Shown piece after piece: positions 22,501-37,500 of a stretch of 64,000 nt of DNA (position 1 is the first letter of the stretch; each line of letters opens with the position of its first letter). The notes beneath the pieces were generated by a model. That model did not search any database. It saw nothing but the letters and a program-made list of their open reading frames with translations, and was not told the origin of the DNA. The position numbers and the translations under genes were made by a program. Source of the DNA: an uncultured Christensenellaceae bacterium (GTDB lineage Bacteria > Bacillota > Clostridia > Christensenellales > Aristaeellaceae); contig CAJOJQ010000011.1 in NCBI GenBank assembly GCA_905234985.1, positions 57,623-121,622 on the forward strand, written 5' to 3'.

Positions 22501-25500
22501 CGGCGGCGACGACGAAGAAGACGGGGAAGACGGCGAAGGCGAAGAAGAAGACGCGCCCAAGTCCGTGGGCAGCGTGAAGGATTTCGCCCGTCAGATTCTG
22601 GAAATCGTGGTGGAGGAGATCGACCTGGGCGCGGTGGCCGATAAGCTGCTGGCCGGCCTCAAATCCGCCGACTATACCGTGAAATCCGCCCCCACCAACG
22701 ATGAATCCAAGGGCCAGATTTCTCTTTCCCGCTCCTCTGCCAACAAGGGCGGGGAAGTGGTTGTGACCGCCCACCCCAAAGAAGGCTACGTGCTGGACAG
22801 CATCACCCTGCGCTATCTGGAACCCGGCAAGGATCACTATACCACCAAGACCCTGGACCTCACGGACAAGGAAGTGCATCCCGAGGTAGGCAACGATTAC
22901 TATTTCGATATGCCCGCCTCCGATACCGCCGTGCTGGTCACGTTCAGGGAAAAGACGGCCTCCGACACGGAAGAAGTGACGGGGGACGATTTGGCGAGCC
23001 TTTTTGGCGATCCTGACGACGAAGGCAAGGATGCCTCCGATGTGGCGGACGTGGGCAACGTGTTTGATCAGGCCACCTCCGGCGCGGCCCAGGAAGCTTC
23101 CACCGCCAACGGCGTCCTGATCAAGGACAGCGAGGCCGCCAACGCCATCGAGCTTAAATACGAAGGCAACGACGAGGAAAAGGGTTCTCTGCTGGCAGCG
23201 GAGGACGTGAAGAAGGCTGCCCCCGGCGATAAGATCCAGATCGTGGTGAACCCCGCGGCGGATCACAACATGAAGAAGGATAGCCTGTACATGGGCTATA
23301 AGACCGCTGACGGCGTGGGTAGGATGAAGGTGTCCGCCGATTCCGACGGCAACTACGTAGTCACCATTCCGAAAAACGCCACAGAAGTAACCTTCGGCTG
23401 CGAATGGGAAGCGAAAGAAGAAGAGGAAGAAGAAGAATCCAGCAACGCGGCGGCCCAGATCACGGGCGCGCTGGCGGTTGCTGTGGTTCTGAACAACAAT
23501 AAAGCCGAAATCGACGGCAGCGTCATTGAAGCGGGCGGCAAGCTGGACGTGGCCGCCAACGCCAGCACCGTGGTGGTGAGCACCGCTGACGGCGCGGGCA
23601 CGGAAGAAGAAGACGAAGAGAAAAAAGACGACAAAGAGGACGAAAAGGAAGACGACGCGGAAGCCGAAGTCGAATACCAGAACGGCGGCAAGTACGCCGT
23701 GCAGGTGGCCGAAACCGAGGGCGGCAAAGTGCTGCAGCCCGAAATTTCCCAGGACCGCCGGAAGATGACCTTCACCGTGACGCCCGACGAAGGCAAGCAG
23801 GTGGATAAGATCGTGGTGAGCTGGGTCACGGCCCGGGGCACCAAGAAGACCAAGGAACTGGAGCTGGCGGACGGCACGGACAACGTGTTTGTGCTGACCG
23901 TCGAGGACGATCCCGCGACCTCTGAGGATGAGCGCGATTTCATCGCCAAGGACGGCTCCACCGTCACTGTGTCCGTCACCTTTGAGGACGATCTGCTCAG
24001 TCAGGCCGGTCAGCTCATCGGCATGGATGAACCCCAGGGTGAATCCACGAAGCAGGACGCTTTCTATGTGGAAGGCTTTAGCAACACCGTGGGCGTGGTG
24101 AAGTCCGAGGGCGGCAGCGTGGAGCAGAAGAGCCGCAACGACGAAACCGGCAGCAGCAAATTCGCCTTTGAAATCAAGAACGACACGGGCTACAAAGCGC
24201 CCGAGGTCAGCTATACCTATTATAAAGACGGCGACGAGGACGGAAAGCCCACCGGCACCGGTACCATCGAAGCGGTGACGGGGAACACCTACGTGCTGGA
24301 CATCTCCACCCTGGAGGGCATCAAGCCCGGCACAGCCGTGGAAATCAAGACCGAGTTCGCCGAGGACAGCCGCGAAATCTCCCTGGGCGGCGGCGACGAG
24401 GATCACTACACCCTGACCTCCGAAAACGAAAAGGCCAAGGTGGGCGACGAAATCACCATCAAGGCCGAGGCGGCCTCCGGCTACAACTTGGGCGACAAGA
24501 TCACCTATACCTATACCGACAAGGACGGCCAGACCAAGACCGGCGAACTGACGGCGGGCGAGAACGGCGACTTTACCTTTGAAATGCCCGCGGACGTTTC
24601 CGAGGAGGACGGCAAGAACACCGTTTCCTTCTCCGCTTCCCCGGCTGAAAAAGAGGTGCCCCTCACCGTCAGCGTGGAGAACGTGTCCGAGCAGGTGACG
24701 GTCGAGGTGGAAACCGTGCCCCGGGTGGACAACGGCGACGCCGTTTCCCTTACCGTAAAAGACGACGAATACTATGTGAAGGAAGTCAAGGCTACCGCGC
24801 ACAACGCCATTTCCTTCTTTGAATTGGGCCTGCCCGATATCACCGTGACCCAGAACGAGGACGGCACCTACACCCTGAAAGCCGAGGGCGTGGATAACCT
24901 GGAGGATAACTGCGCCTCCGTGGAGCTGGAAATCACGGTGGCCCTCAAGCCCGTGGAGGTCAAGGCGGCGGACGCCGAGAACGGCCAGATCAAGGTAGAA
25001 GAAAAGCGCGTCATGAACGGCGAAAAGACCGTTCTCCACGCCGAGCTGGAAGGCGACGACGGCTACCGGGCCGACCGGGATACCGTCAAGGCCGTCATCA
25101 AGGACGGTACCAGCGAAACCATCGTCCAGGGCAAGCGCCAGAAGGACGGCACCTATATCTTTGAAATCCCGGAATCCGTTTCGGAGAACGCTTCCATTGA
25201 AATTCAGGCCGAATTCGAGCGGGGCAAGGACGATCCCGACCTGCCCAGCGCCAGCATCGGCGTTGCCGTGGCCATCAACGTGGTGCAGAGCCGCAACAGC
25301 GCCGTCATCAAGGGCGGCAGCGACATCACGGCGGAGGAAGGCCTTTCCCTGAACGCCGAAACCGAAAAGGCCGATTCCACCGCCAAGGCCATCGCCGGTT
25401 ATTCCGAAGGCAATATCGGCGTGGGCGGCGCCATCAGCGTCAACGTGGCCTCCGCCAAAACCAACGCGAAGATTTATAACGCGGCCAACAAAGCCACCGA

Positions 25501-28500
25501 AATCACCTTAGGCGGCGGCGACTTTGAAGTGACCGCCAACGCTGACGTACACTTCGGCACCAAGGGCGACGCCCAGGGCAAGGAAGCCGCCGAAGCCGTG
25601 GGCGTGGGCGCGGGCATTGCCGTGGCCGTCACCGGCGCGGACGCCACCGCCGCCGTGCAGGACGGCGTGAAATTCTCCATGGCCGACGAGGACGCGGCCC
25701 TGGACAATATCCGTTTCATCGCCAAGCAGAAGGTGAAGGACGCTATCGTCGCCAAGGCGGGCGGCGCGGGCGGCATATCCGTCATGCCCGTTCTGGCCCT
25801 GGATATCACCGGCAGCAGCGCCGTGGCGTATTTGGGCGATATGAACGGCGGCGCGTTTTCCCTGGGCAGCGAGGACGATCTGCACGACGCGGACGAATTG
25901 AAGACCGCCGTGATCTACGCCGCCAACGAAGCGGAGCATTCCTCCACGGCCAAGGGTTCCGCCGCCAGCGGCGACGCGGCTGTGGCGGCCGCCTTCAATA
26001 TCACCATTCTGAACGACAGCGCCGAAGCAGCGCTCAAGCACAGCGTGATCGGCAACGGCATCTTTGTGGGCGCTGATTCTGTCAGCACCTTGAAGAGCGT
26101 TTCCGTGGCCGGCGCCGAGGGCGCGAGCGAGGACGACGATCAGAAGGACGAAGAAAAGGACGAAGATAAGGGCGGCGCCGACGCCCAGGCCGATAAGGCT
26201 ATCGCGGGCGGCGCGGGCCTGAGCGGCGTCAACGGCAGCAAGAACGTCAGCGCCGGGAGCGTGCTGGAAAAGAACAGTGGCCGCCAGCAGGCGGAAACCA
26301 GCGAAGGCGGCGTGTCCGTGGCCGCCGGCTTCGTGCTGAATATTCAGGATAACGCCGCCAACGCCGCCATCGACGGCGACGCGGCCCTCCAGGCCGTGCG
26401 CGCCCCCGGAGCTGACGGCGAGGACGTCGAGGACGGCGAAGAAATCTATCAGCAGGATATGAACGGCAACGTTCATACCATCGCCCGCAACCGCACCGTG
26501 GCCGAGATCCAGGCCAACGGCTCCGCCGCCAACGGCAGCGTGGGCATCGGCGTGGCCGTGGCCATCAACATCGTGGATATCGACAATATCGCCCGCATCG
26601 GCGGACGCGCCAGCGTCAAGGCCGACGGGAATGTTGACGTGCGCGCCGAGGTGCTGGAAGGCGAGGAAGAAGAAGAAGAGGGCGAGGAAGAAGAAGGCGA
26701 AGAGGGCGAAGAAAAGTCCGCCCTGCAGGCGCAGCTGGAAAAGGCGCTGAACGACCTGCTCAATTCTCTTATGGAAAAGCTGGGCCTGGCCCAGTACGAT
26801 AAGGTGCTGGACGTGACCGGCGGCATCGCCGGCGTGGTGGCGGGCATTGCCAGCGATATTGCCAGCGGCATGCTGACGGAAGAACACGGCTTCGGCGAAG
26901 CGCTGACCAGCGTTGGCAGCTTCGGAGAAATCGTGGATCTGCTGACGGATAACATCAACGCCGCCGCCAACGTATTCACCACCATTCCCGATCTGGTGAA
27001 GGACAGCCTGAACGAGATCCTGGAAGCGGCTGTGGGCAAGGAAACGCTGGAGCTGGTGAAGGCCATCGAAAGCGGCAGCCTGGCCGACGAGCTGCTGGAT
27101 TTCTCTGAGCTGATGACCCCCATCGAGATCATCAATCAGGCGGTGGAACAGGTCGAAGCCACCGTGGGCCGGATCGACGACGTGATCGCCAAGCTGGAGG
27201 AAACGCTGCTTTCCGTTCAGGATATCAGCCTGGACGTCGACGAAAGCCTGCTGCCCGAGGACCTGCGGAAGGATTATAACGACCTGGTGGACGGCATCGC
27301 CCAGATCAAGGCGCTGGCCAACCTGTCCGAGCTGGACGCCCTGTCCGATCTGGCGGATATGTCCGCAATCACCGATATTTCCGCGCTGAAAGAGCATCTT
27401 GAAAAGCTCAAGCAGGTCAAATCCGATATGGAAGCCCTGGCCGGACGGCTGGGCGACGCCATCAACACCGTGCTGGAAACGGATTTCGTTCAGATGGCGG
27501 CTGATTTGGGCAAGGACGTCGTGCTCAATTTGAAAGATGAAATGGCCAGCCTGGTGCTGGAGACCATCAAGAACAGCGTAACCAGCCTGAGCTTTGACGC
27601 CGAAGCCTTCCAGAACGGCGTGCAGGACGCCCTGAAAAAGACCTTGAAGGAAGCCGCTGAAAAGGCGTCCGCGGACGCTCTGGCCGAAGTAAAAGCGATT
27701 TACAACGAAGCCAAGCGGATCGTTGACGTGGTGACCAGCACCGCCGACGTGGCGGAGGAATTCACCACCGGTAAGATCGAGGCGCTCAAAAACAAGCTGG
27801 AAACCCTGACCGGTCTGGCCGAATCCCTGGAAACCAAGGCGGAGGGCATCATCAGCGCCGCCGAGAAGGTGACCACCGCCGCCGGGAATCTGCTGGAGAA
27901 TCTGGATAAAATTACGGAATACGCCACGGAACAGGCCGCGGAACAGATCAAGAAGCAGATCGAAGAACGCATCGACAGCGTAACCAGCTTTATCAAGGAG
28001 AATATCGACGCCACCATCGGCGGCTTCACCACGTTGGTGGACGGCGTGGTGACGAACTACGCTCAGGTGATCGGCGGCAAGATCGATCTGGTGAAGGATA
28101 CGCTCACCAAGGCGGAAGCGTCCGTGGATCATATCCACGAAACTCTCTTTGACGGCGCGAAGTTCCGCGAGGCCATGAAGCAAAGCGTCATGAAGGCCGC
28201 CAACAACCTGAAGGATAACACCCTTGGCGCGCTGACCGAAGGCATCGTGAATATCGATAAGCTGTCCGCCTACATCAAGGGCGGCACCTTGGGCAAGGAC
28301 ATGAAGGACAGCCTGATGGCGGCTGTCAAGAACGCCGGTATGGCCCTGGCCAACGGCGCGATGGACACTCTGACCGACTGGCTGGATCTGAAAGTCCAGG
28401 CCCCGGAAAGCAATGTCGATAAGCACGTGATCACCACCGAAGCCATCGCCGGCGCGGGCGGCGGCAGCGTGGGCGTGGCAGGCAGCGTGGCCATCGCCGT

Positions 28501-31500
28501 GCTGAACGGCACCACCAAGGCCATCATTGAAAGCTACACCGGCAATTCCGGGGACGCCTCCATTGAAGCGGGCGGCGAAGTGGCTATTTTAGCTGTCAAC
28601 GACCAGAAGGTGACCACCACCGCTTCCGGTTCCATGAACCCGGACGGCAGCGCTGACGCCAACGAGGGCGCGGGTTCCTCCGATGTGAACGATACCAAGG
28701 GCAAGGATGAAGGCGGCGAAGAAGAAGAAGAAAAGACCCTCTATACCGTCGCTAACCCCACCGGCCAGGGCGAACTGAGCGTCAGCGTCAAGGGCCGGGA
28801 GAAGGAAGACGGCCATGTGAAGGCCGCTTATGAGGATCTGGTGAAAGTCAGCGTCCGTCCGCCGGAAGGCAAGGAACTGGACGAACTGACCTATACCTTC
28901 ACCGCGGACGGCAAAACCGTTACCAAGAAGATCATCGTGAAGGATCATTCCGCCGACGGCGAGACCACCTATGTGTTCTACATGCCCGAGGGGAACGTAT
29001 CCAGTATTCAGGCTACTTATAAAGACGCCGATCCCAAAGCCAAAACTGGCAATGCGAACACTAACAGCAAGGGCAGCTCCGTCGGCGTGGGCGCGGCCTT
29101 CTCCTTCGTGTACGGCGAAGTGAACACCGGCGCCATCCTGGGCGAAAACCGCGTGCTGGACGCCGACGCCCTGGCCATCCGCGCCAAGGCTGAGCGCGAG
29201 GTAGAAACCTCCTCCGTGTCCGGCACCGATCCGCTGGCGCGCGACGGCGGCAGCAGCGGCAGCAAGGATATTTCCATCGACGCTTCCGTGGCCCTGAATA
29301 TCCTGGAGGGCAGCATCGAGGCTGGCGTGGGCAGGAACGCCCGCATCACCACCCACGGCGAGGACAGCATCCTGATCGACGAACCTGAAGAAACCGAAGA
29401 AGGTGAAGAGGGCGAAGAAGGCGAAGAGGGCGAGGAAGAAGCGGACGACGACGCGCCCAAGGCCAACTTCGTGCTGACCGCCGACGAAATCAGCAAAGCC
29501 ATTTCTCGGGCCAGCGGCTTCTCCATGGGCCAGTCCACCGCGGTGGGCGCGGCGGTCGCCATCAATATCATTGATACCGACGTGAACGTGGGCTTCGCGG
29601 GCAGCGCCGAGCTGGAAAACGGCACGGCCTACATCGCGGGCACCAGCGTCAACGAGGATGAATCCAACGCCATGGCCACCGCCATGGGCGCGGACATGGA
29701 GCGGTATACCAACAAGTTCAAGAGCATGGAGGAATCCGCCGAAGAAACCGCCAACGGCGTGTTCAGCGGCGAAATCTTCGATCAGAAGGAAGAAGAATCC
29801 GACAAAGAAGAAGGCGGCAACAAGACTGCCGGAAGCATCAACAAGAAGCTGGACGCGGAGAGCGATAAGGCCGAGGGCGATAAGACGGCTGCCGATAAGG
29901 CCAGCACGAAGGCTCCCCTGTCCACCAACGTGATGCGCACCCAGAGCGTCAGCGACAAGACCGATACCTCCAAGGCCAACAACGATGTTTCCGAGGCCGG
30001 AAGCGAAGCCGACAGCGCCACCGATCAGAACCTTCAGATGTCGGGCGACAAGAATAAGAGCAGTGTACAGGTTGCCGCTGCGGTGGGCCTGACTATCAGC
30101 AAGCATCAGGTGAACACCACCATGCAGGGTTCCATCAACGCGGCGGGCGGCGTCAGCGTGCTGGCGGGCAACGAAGGCAACTTCCGCACCCTGGGCACCG
30201 GCGCGGCCATGTCTCTGGCCAAGAACAGCAACGCCATCGCAGCGGGCGTGGCGGTGAGCGTGAACCGCAACGAGGCCAATACCGAAGTGGGCGACGGCGC
30301 TGAAATCATCAGCGAAGACGGCGACGTGACCGTGGAAGCCAACCTGACCCAGAACACCACCGGCAAGTACAACGGCCTGCTGGCCGCGCAGGCGCTGGCA
30401 GGCGCGGTCAGCGGCAGCGGCGGCGGCGCTTCCGTGGCCGGGGCCATTTCCGTGCTGGTCAGCAGCGCCGAAACCAAAGCCCGGATCGGCGAAAACGCCA
30501 GCATCGAGGCGCACAAGATCGCCGTGCAGGCCGTGGACAAGAGCAAAATGGCCATCCGCGCGGGCGGCATCAGCGTATCCAAGGGCGCTTCCGTGGGCGT
30601 GGGCGCTTCCGTGGCCGTGATTGTGAGCAACAATGTGGTGGATACCTCCATCGGCGATGGCGCTTCCATCACCGGCACCCGTCTGGACGTGCTGGCCGAA
30701 AAGACCATGGTCACCATGAAGGATTACCGCCTGCCCTACGGCATCAACGACGCGATGACCAATTCCACCGGCGCGGACGAGAATGCCGAAACCGGCATGC
30801 TCGATATGAAGAAGGAAGGCGACAGCTACAAGGTCAGCATCAATATCAAGAGCGAGGATCTGCTCAAGGCGGTTGACCTGCTGAACTTCCTTTCCAGCAC
30901 CAACTATTACGCCGAAGCCATCGGCGGCTCCGTCAATACCGGCGCGAAGAGTTCCGCTTCCGTAGCGGGTTCCATCGCCATGATTTACTTCAACAACAAG
31001 ATCAACGCGGCTGTGGGCGCGGCGGATATCACCATCACCAGCAGCGAGGACGAGGACGCGGACGAGGGCGAGGACGGCGGCGTGAGCATCAACGCCTACG
31101 GCGGCTCCAATACCCGCATCATCGCGGGCGCGGTCAGCGCTTCCGCTTCCAACAGCGTGGGCGCGGACGTGGCCCTGCTGATCAACAACGACGCGGTCAA
31201 TACCAAGGTGGGCCTCACGGGCCAGGCGAACATCACTGCCGACGGCGATTACGAGCAGACCGCGAAGGTGGATTCCTACACGCAGGTGTTCAGCATTGCG
31301 GCTTCGGCTGGTAAGAAGAATACTGTGGGCGGCACCATCAACGTGATCGTTTCCAACAACGAAGCCGTTTCCGAACTGGGCGCCAATGCCCGCGTCACCT
31401 CCGGCGGCAAGCTGGATGTGCTGGCGAATACGGCGGAGGATCTGCTGCTGGTAGCGGCCGCCGCCGCCGTGGCGCTCACCCAAGGCGCGGCTGTGGGCGG

Positions 31501-34500
31501 CAACGTGGATGTGATCGTCAACCGGGCGAAGACCAAGGCGATTGTCGGCGCGGGCGCTGAACTGCTGGCGGGAACGGATATAAAGATCCACGCTGACGAC
31601 AGGGAGCAGCTCATCTCCGTCATCGCGGCGGTTTCCGCCTCCGGCGGCGGACACTCCATCGCGGGCGCGGCGGGTGTTTTGGTCACCAAGTCCGACACCC
31701 TGGTGGACGTCGGCAGCGGCGCGAAGCTGACCGCCGTGGAAGGCGCGCTTTCCCTGAAAGCCAAGTCTGACAGCCTGATGGCCAACGCCATCCTGTCCAC
31801 GGCAATCTCTCTCAAGGGCATGGGCATCGGCGCCACTGTGAACGTGGACGTGTTCAAGCGCAATGTGAAGGTGAACACCGCGAATGCCCAGCTGACGGCG
31901 GGCAAGAGCATCGCTTCCCAGGCTCTGGGCAAGGATAACACGGTGCTGATCACCATGGCTGTGGGCGCCGCGAAGGATATAGCTGTAGCCGGCTCGATCC
32001 CCGTGACTGTGGCGAAAAATAACATCAAAAATACCAACAGCGGCGCTCTCCGGGCGACCGCAGGCGGCAGCATTGCCTTTGAATCCGATTACACTTACTC
32101 CCTGGTGGATGCCGCTGGCGGCATCGGCATTTCCCTGTCCGGCGTGGCTGTGGGCGCGACCCTGTCTACGGCGGTCATCAGCAATACCATCGAAACGACC
32201 CTCGGCGACGCTTCCATTCTGAGGGCCGCCGCGAAGCATACCGTGAACACCCGGGGCGCGGGCGACGCGACCGGCATTTATGTGGGCGCGACGGGTGATG
32301 AGCGCATCATCCTGGCGTCCCTCTCCGCTTCCGGCTCTCTGAGCAGCGTGGCGGTGGCGGGCGTGATCAACACCCTGGTAGCCAGCAACAAGATCAAGGC
32401 CGACGCGGGCAGCGCGACCATGATCGCTGGATATGATGAGGACATGACCCAGACCGCCCTGGCGGACGTGATCGTGAACGCCAAGGACGAAGCGGGCCTC
32501 TACAACTGCGCGGGCGCGCTCTCCGTTTCCGGCAGCACCGGCGTGGGCGCTACCATCGTCACCCTGGTCTTCGCGCAGAACGTGGCCGCGCGTGCGGTGG
32601 GCACCATCCAGGCCAGCCGCGACGTAACGGTGAAGGCCACCACGGATAACGACGTGTGGCTGCTGGCCCTGACCTTCGCGGCGGGCGCTTCCAACGGCGT
32701 CGCGGGCGGCGCGAACGTGCTTGTGTTCCAGAGCGAAGCCAAGGCCGACCTGGGCGGAACCATTCTGGCGGGCCGGAACGTGACCGCCGCCGCCAAGGGC
32801 GACAATATGCTGCTCAACATCGCGGCTTCCGCCGGCATCGGCGGCAGCGCGGGGGTGGGCGCTGTGGCGGTCGTTACCTACTTCCAGGGCAAGACCCTGG
32901 CCAACATCCTGGAAAATTCCGTGCTGGGCGCGGATGACAATAAGATCGGCGGCAAGGTGACCGTATCCGCCGAATCCACGGAGTTCGTATCCTCCGACGC
33001 CGCCGGTATCGCGGGCGGCGGCACGGCGGGCGTGGGCGGCACCATCGACATCATCATCACTAAGGTGCGCACTGAAGCCCGTACCGGCAGAAACGTGAAG
33101 ACATACAGCGCGGGCGCGGTGGACGTGACCGCCACGGACAATTACGACCTGATGGCCATCGCGGCTTCTCTGGCCGTGGGCGGCACCGCGGGCGTGGGCG
33201 TTACGGCCCTGGTCAGCGTGGCCCTGGGCACGGTGGCGGCCGTGGTGGGCGAAGGCAACACCATCGTGGCCGACGGCGTGAAGGTTCAGGCCGATAACCA
33301 GCGCAAGATCCTTACCGCCGACGCGACAGTGGCGGGCGGCGGCACCGCCGGTGTGGGCGCGACCCTGACGGCCGTCGTCGCGGGCGCGAAGATGAGCCAG
33401 GACGCCCACGATACCCTGTACGGCGGCATGAAGCCCGAAACCCAGGTGGAGGGCGGCTTCGGCAACGCCAACAGCGCGGCCAGGGAATACAAGCCCACCG
33501 ACACCGCCGCTGTTCTGGAGGGCGACGGCCAGCGGCCCGGCAGCAACAACTACGGCAGTTACGGTCAGGGCGGCATGGTGTACGAATCCCCCAACGGCGA
33601 AATCCTGTATACAAAGGACAGCAACAACAATTATCACAGCACTGGCAAGACCCGCGTGGCCGCCGGGAATGATCCCGTGTTCTATTACGACGCGGAATCC
33701 GGCCAGTATGTGGGCGCGGTGGAAGTGTACGACGAATCCTCCTTCTCCAATACGGCCAACGGCGGCGACGGCACCTCCTTCACCGCCAAGACTGTGGGCG
33801 ACCTGAGCGACGCGGTTTCCGCCGTCATCGGCGGCGGCGGCAGTGTGACCGCCAACAAGAATATCGACGTTCTTTCCAATGATAAGTTAGAGACCCTCAT
33901 CATCAGCGGCACCGTCGCGGTCGGCGGCACCGCGGGCGTGGGCGTGGGCCTCACGGTTGGCGTACTCAATTCCAACGTGCAGGCGCGCGTGGACGAGGGC
34001 ACCGCCCTCAGCGCGGGCGGCAGCATCAACGTGAACGCCGCCACCGGCGCGAGCAAGGCCTCCGGCAGCGTGCAGAAGGCCGCGGGCAGCGTGAACCCCC
34101 TGAGCCAGGATCAGATCAACAGCAGCAACGCCAAGGCCAACGAGGACGCGGGCGGCAACGCGGGCGATTCCTCCGCGCGGCTGATCTCCGTCACCGCCGC
34201 GGGCGGCGTGGCTGGCATCGGCGTCAGCGGCGCTGTGCTGACCGTGTTCTCCAACGTAACCGCCAAGATGTCCGGTAACGTGAACGGCGCTTCCAGCCTG
34301 AACGTGACCTCGGGCATGAACTTCGGCAAGGTGCTTACCGCCAACTTAGCGGCGGCGGCCGGGGCCGTGGGCGTGAACGCCTCCGTCGGTATGGCTTACT
34401 TCGACGGCAAAGCCCACGCCATGATCGCGGGCGGCCAGGCGCAGACCATTAAGAACGTAACCAATTCCATCAACGTGCAGACCACCGGCAGCACCAACGC

Positions 34501-37500
34501 CACCGTCGTTGCCGCTTCCATCGCGGCGGGCGCGACGGCGGTGAACGCCGGCGTGGTGCTGGCGCTGAACCGCAGCGAAGCGGGCAGCATCATCGGCAGG
34601 AACGTGACCATCGACGCGGAGAACGCGAACGTGTCCGTGGGCCACAGTTTCTCCAGCAACGCCATTACCGTGCCTATCTCCATCTCCGTGGGCGCGGTGG
34701 CTGTGAACGCCATGGCGACCGTGGCCATCAACAGCCTGAAGGCCGTTTCCTACATCGGCGCCGCCGAAGGGGAAGCCCAGGGCAGCGGCCGCATCAACGC
34801 CGCCAGCCTGGCCGTTACGGCGATTGCCAACGGCGACGTGGACGTGACCGGCGTCGCCGTCAGCGGCGGCGCGGCGGCTGTGAACGGCATCGTGGCCATC
34901 GGCCTGAACTTCGTCAAGAACGTGGCCGCCATGCGCAGGATGCCCGTCACCCTGACCGGGGCCATGGACGTGTCCGCCAAGATGACCGGCGTGACCGACG
35001 TGTTCTCCACCTCCATCACCGTGGGCGGCGTGGCCGTGGGCGCCAGCGTCGACGCGGCTTATATCGGCAGCTCCAACGAAGCCATTGTGGAGCTGGGCGG
35101 CGACAGCACCGCTTCCCGCCTGACCGTTCTGGCTACGAACGATCCGCGCGCCACCGTCCTGGGCATTACCGGCGGCGCGGGCGGCACGGCTGTGAACGTG
35201 AACGTGGGCCTTGCGCTGAACAAGGGCCTGAACCGGGCCGTGCTCGGCGGCAGCGGCAACCTGACCCTGACCGGCGAAGAAGACGACGACGGCCTGTTCG
35301 TCGAAGCGGTGGGCATCGGCCAGGCCCACACCGCGCTGTACAGCGCCGGTATCGGCGGCGTGTCCGTGAACGTTTCTCTGGCGTTCAGCTGGCTGAAAGC
35401 GCAGCAGGAAGCCAAGATTGACAATACCGGCACCATCGTCGTTGAAAACAATAAGACCGTGCGCGTGGAAGCCATCCAGAGTACGCCCAATCCTCACGCG
35501 AACTATGTGTTCACCGATAAGAACGGCGGCAATGCCCAGACCGTTAAGTTCGGCGACAGCATGGCCAAGGCGTACCTGTTCTCCGCGGGCGCGGGTCTGG
35601 TAAGCGTGAACGCCAGCGCGGGCGTGGTCATTTCCGACAGCACCAACCGCGCCTTCCTCAAGGCGAAGGATCTCACCGCCGGTACGGTTTATGTGACCGG
35701 CGGCGGCAAGTCCGACTCCAACGTGAAGATCGACAACATCGGCGTGGGCGTGGTCAGCGTGGGCCTGATGGCGGGCGTGTCCCTGACCAAGGGCACCTTC
35801 GACGCGGGCATTTCCGCTACGGGCGATTGGAACATCTACAGCCTGATCCTCAAGAACGACTACACCTCCACCTCTGTCAGCGACGTGACCCCGGCGGCGG
35901 GCGGCGTGAGCGCCAGCCTGGTCAACGCGGGCGTCAACGTGGGCATCGCCCTGAACGCCACTAAGGCCAACACCACTTTGAACGGCGGCGGCAGGGTGAC
36001 GGTGCAGAAGGTGGTCAACATCAGCACCAATTCCTCCTACGTGGCGGGCGAACCCAACGCCCAGGCCATCATCACCAAGCCCGCCGTGGACGTGAGCCTG
36101 GTGAAGGTGGTCGCCAACGTGGCCGTGGCGCAGAACCGTTTGTCCCAGACCACCACCCTCAATAATATTTCCTTCCTGGGCGGCACGGCGAACGTGACCA
36201 TCAGCTCCACTCTCAAGAACGCCGGAGCCAAGGCCGAAACCAAGCTGTCCGGCGGCAGCGGCGCCAGCGTCAGCATCGTGGGCATCGACCTGAACTTCGC
36301 CGTGGCGACCTCCAAGACCGTCAACACGGCCACCATTTCGGGCGGCAATATCAACGTGAAGTCCCTGAGCATGGCCACCAGCACCAAGTCCCAGGTGAAC
36401 GCCTTCGGCAAGACGCCGACGACGGTGGGCCTGGTGCTGCTGGGCGCGCTGCTCACCGACGCGCGCACCGCCGACCGGGTGACGGCCACCACTTCCAACG
36501 CCAACATCACTACGGCAAACGATCTGGACATCACCGCCGTGGGCGACGGCACCGCCGACGCCATGTCCGAAAACGGCATGAAGGTCAGCTTAGTGTCCGG
36601 CACCAGCAGCCGGGCCAGCGCGCAGGTGGGCGCGGGCAGCGGTGACCGGCAGAGCGTTACCGCCGGGATCAGCGGCGGCACGATCAACGCGGGCGGCGAC
36701 CTGACCATCGCCGCGGAAAACATCGGTTCCGCCAAGGCCAATATCAAGAGCGGCCTGGAGCTGGGCCTGGCCACGGTCAGCGTGTCCGTGCTGCCCACCA
36801 CCAGCTATTATAAGACGGAAGCCTACGTCAACGGCGGCGCCAACGTCACCACCGGCCGCGACCTGACCGTGCGCACCCAGGACAATACCAAGGCGGAAAG
36901 CAAGGCCAACAGCAACTCCATCGGCCTGGGCCTGAGCGCGGACGATACCAAGGGCACCAACACCATCGTGACCGACAGTTCCATCGGCATCAGCGGCACT
37001 TTGAAGGCCGAAAACAACCTGAACATCCTGATCAACTCCATCACCAGCATGGAGGCCCGCACCGTATCCACCGGCGGCGGCTTCATCAAGGGTTCCGGCC
37101 TGCGCGCCGAAAACTACCTGACCCGCACGGGCAAGATCACCGTGGGCGAAAACTCCGAACTCGCCGCCAACTTCGGCGACGTGAACATCCTGAGCGTGCT
37201 GGGCCGCTCCTACGACGGCAAGAAGACCGACAGCATCAGCACCTACGCCAAGTCCGTGGGCGGCGGCGTGGTGACGCTGAGCACCATCCGCAACGATACC
37301 TCCATCAGCAACACGGCGCAGATCGACGTCAATAACGGCGTTTCGATCTTCAACCGCTACAACAATATCAACATCCGCACCGACTCTTCCCAGAACGGCC
37401 TGTCCGTGTACGGCTCCGCCGACGCTTCCGGTTTGGGCGCGGCGCCTGATGTGAAGAACGACGTGCGGCTGACCCTGAACTCCGTGATCAACCTGGGCCA

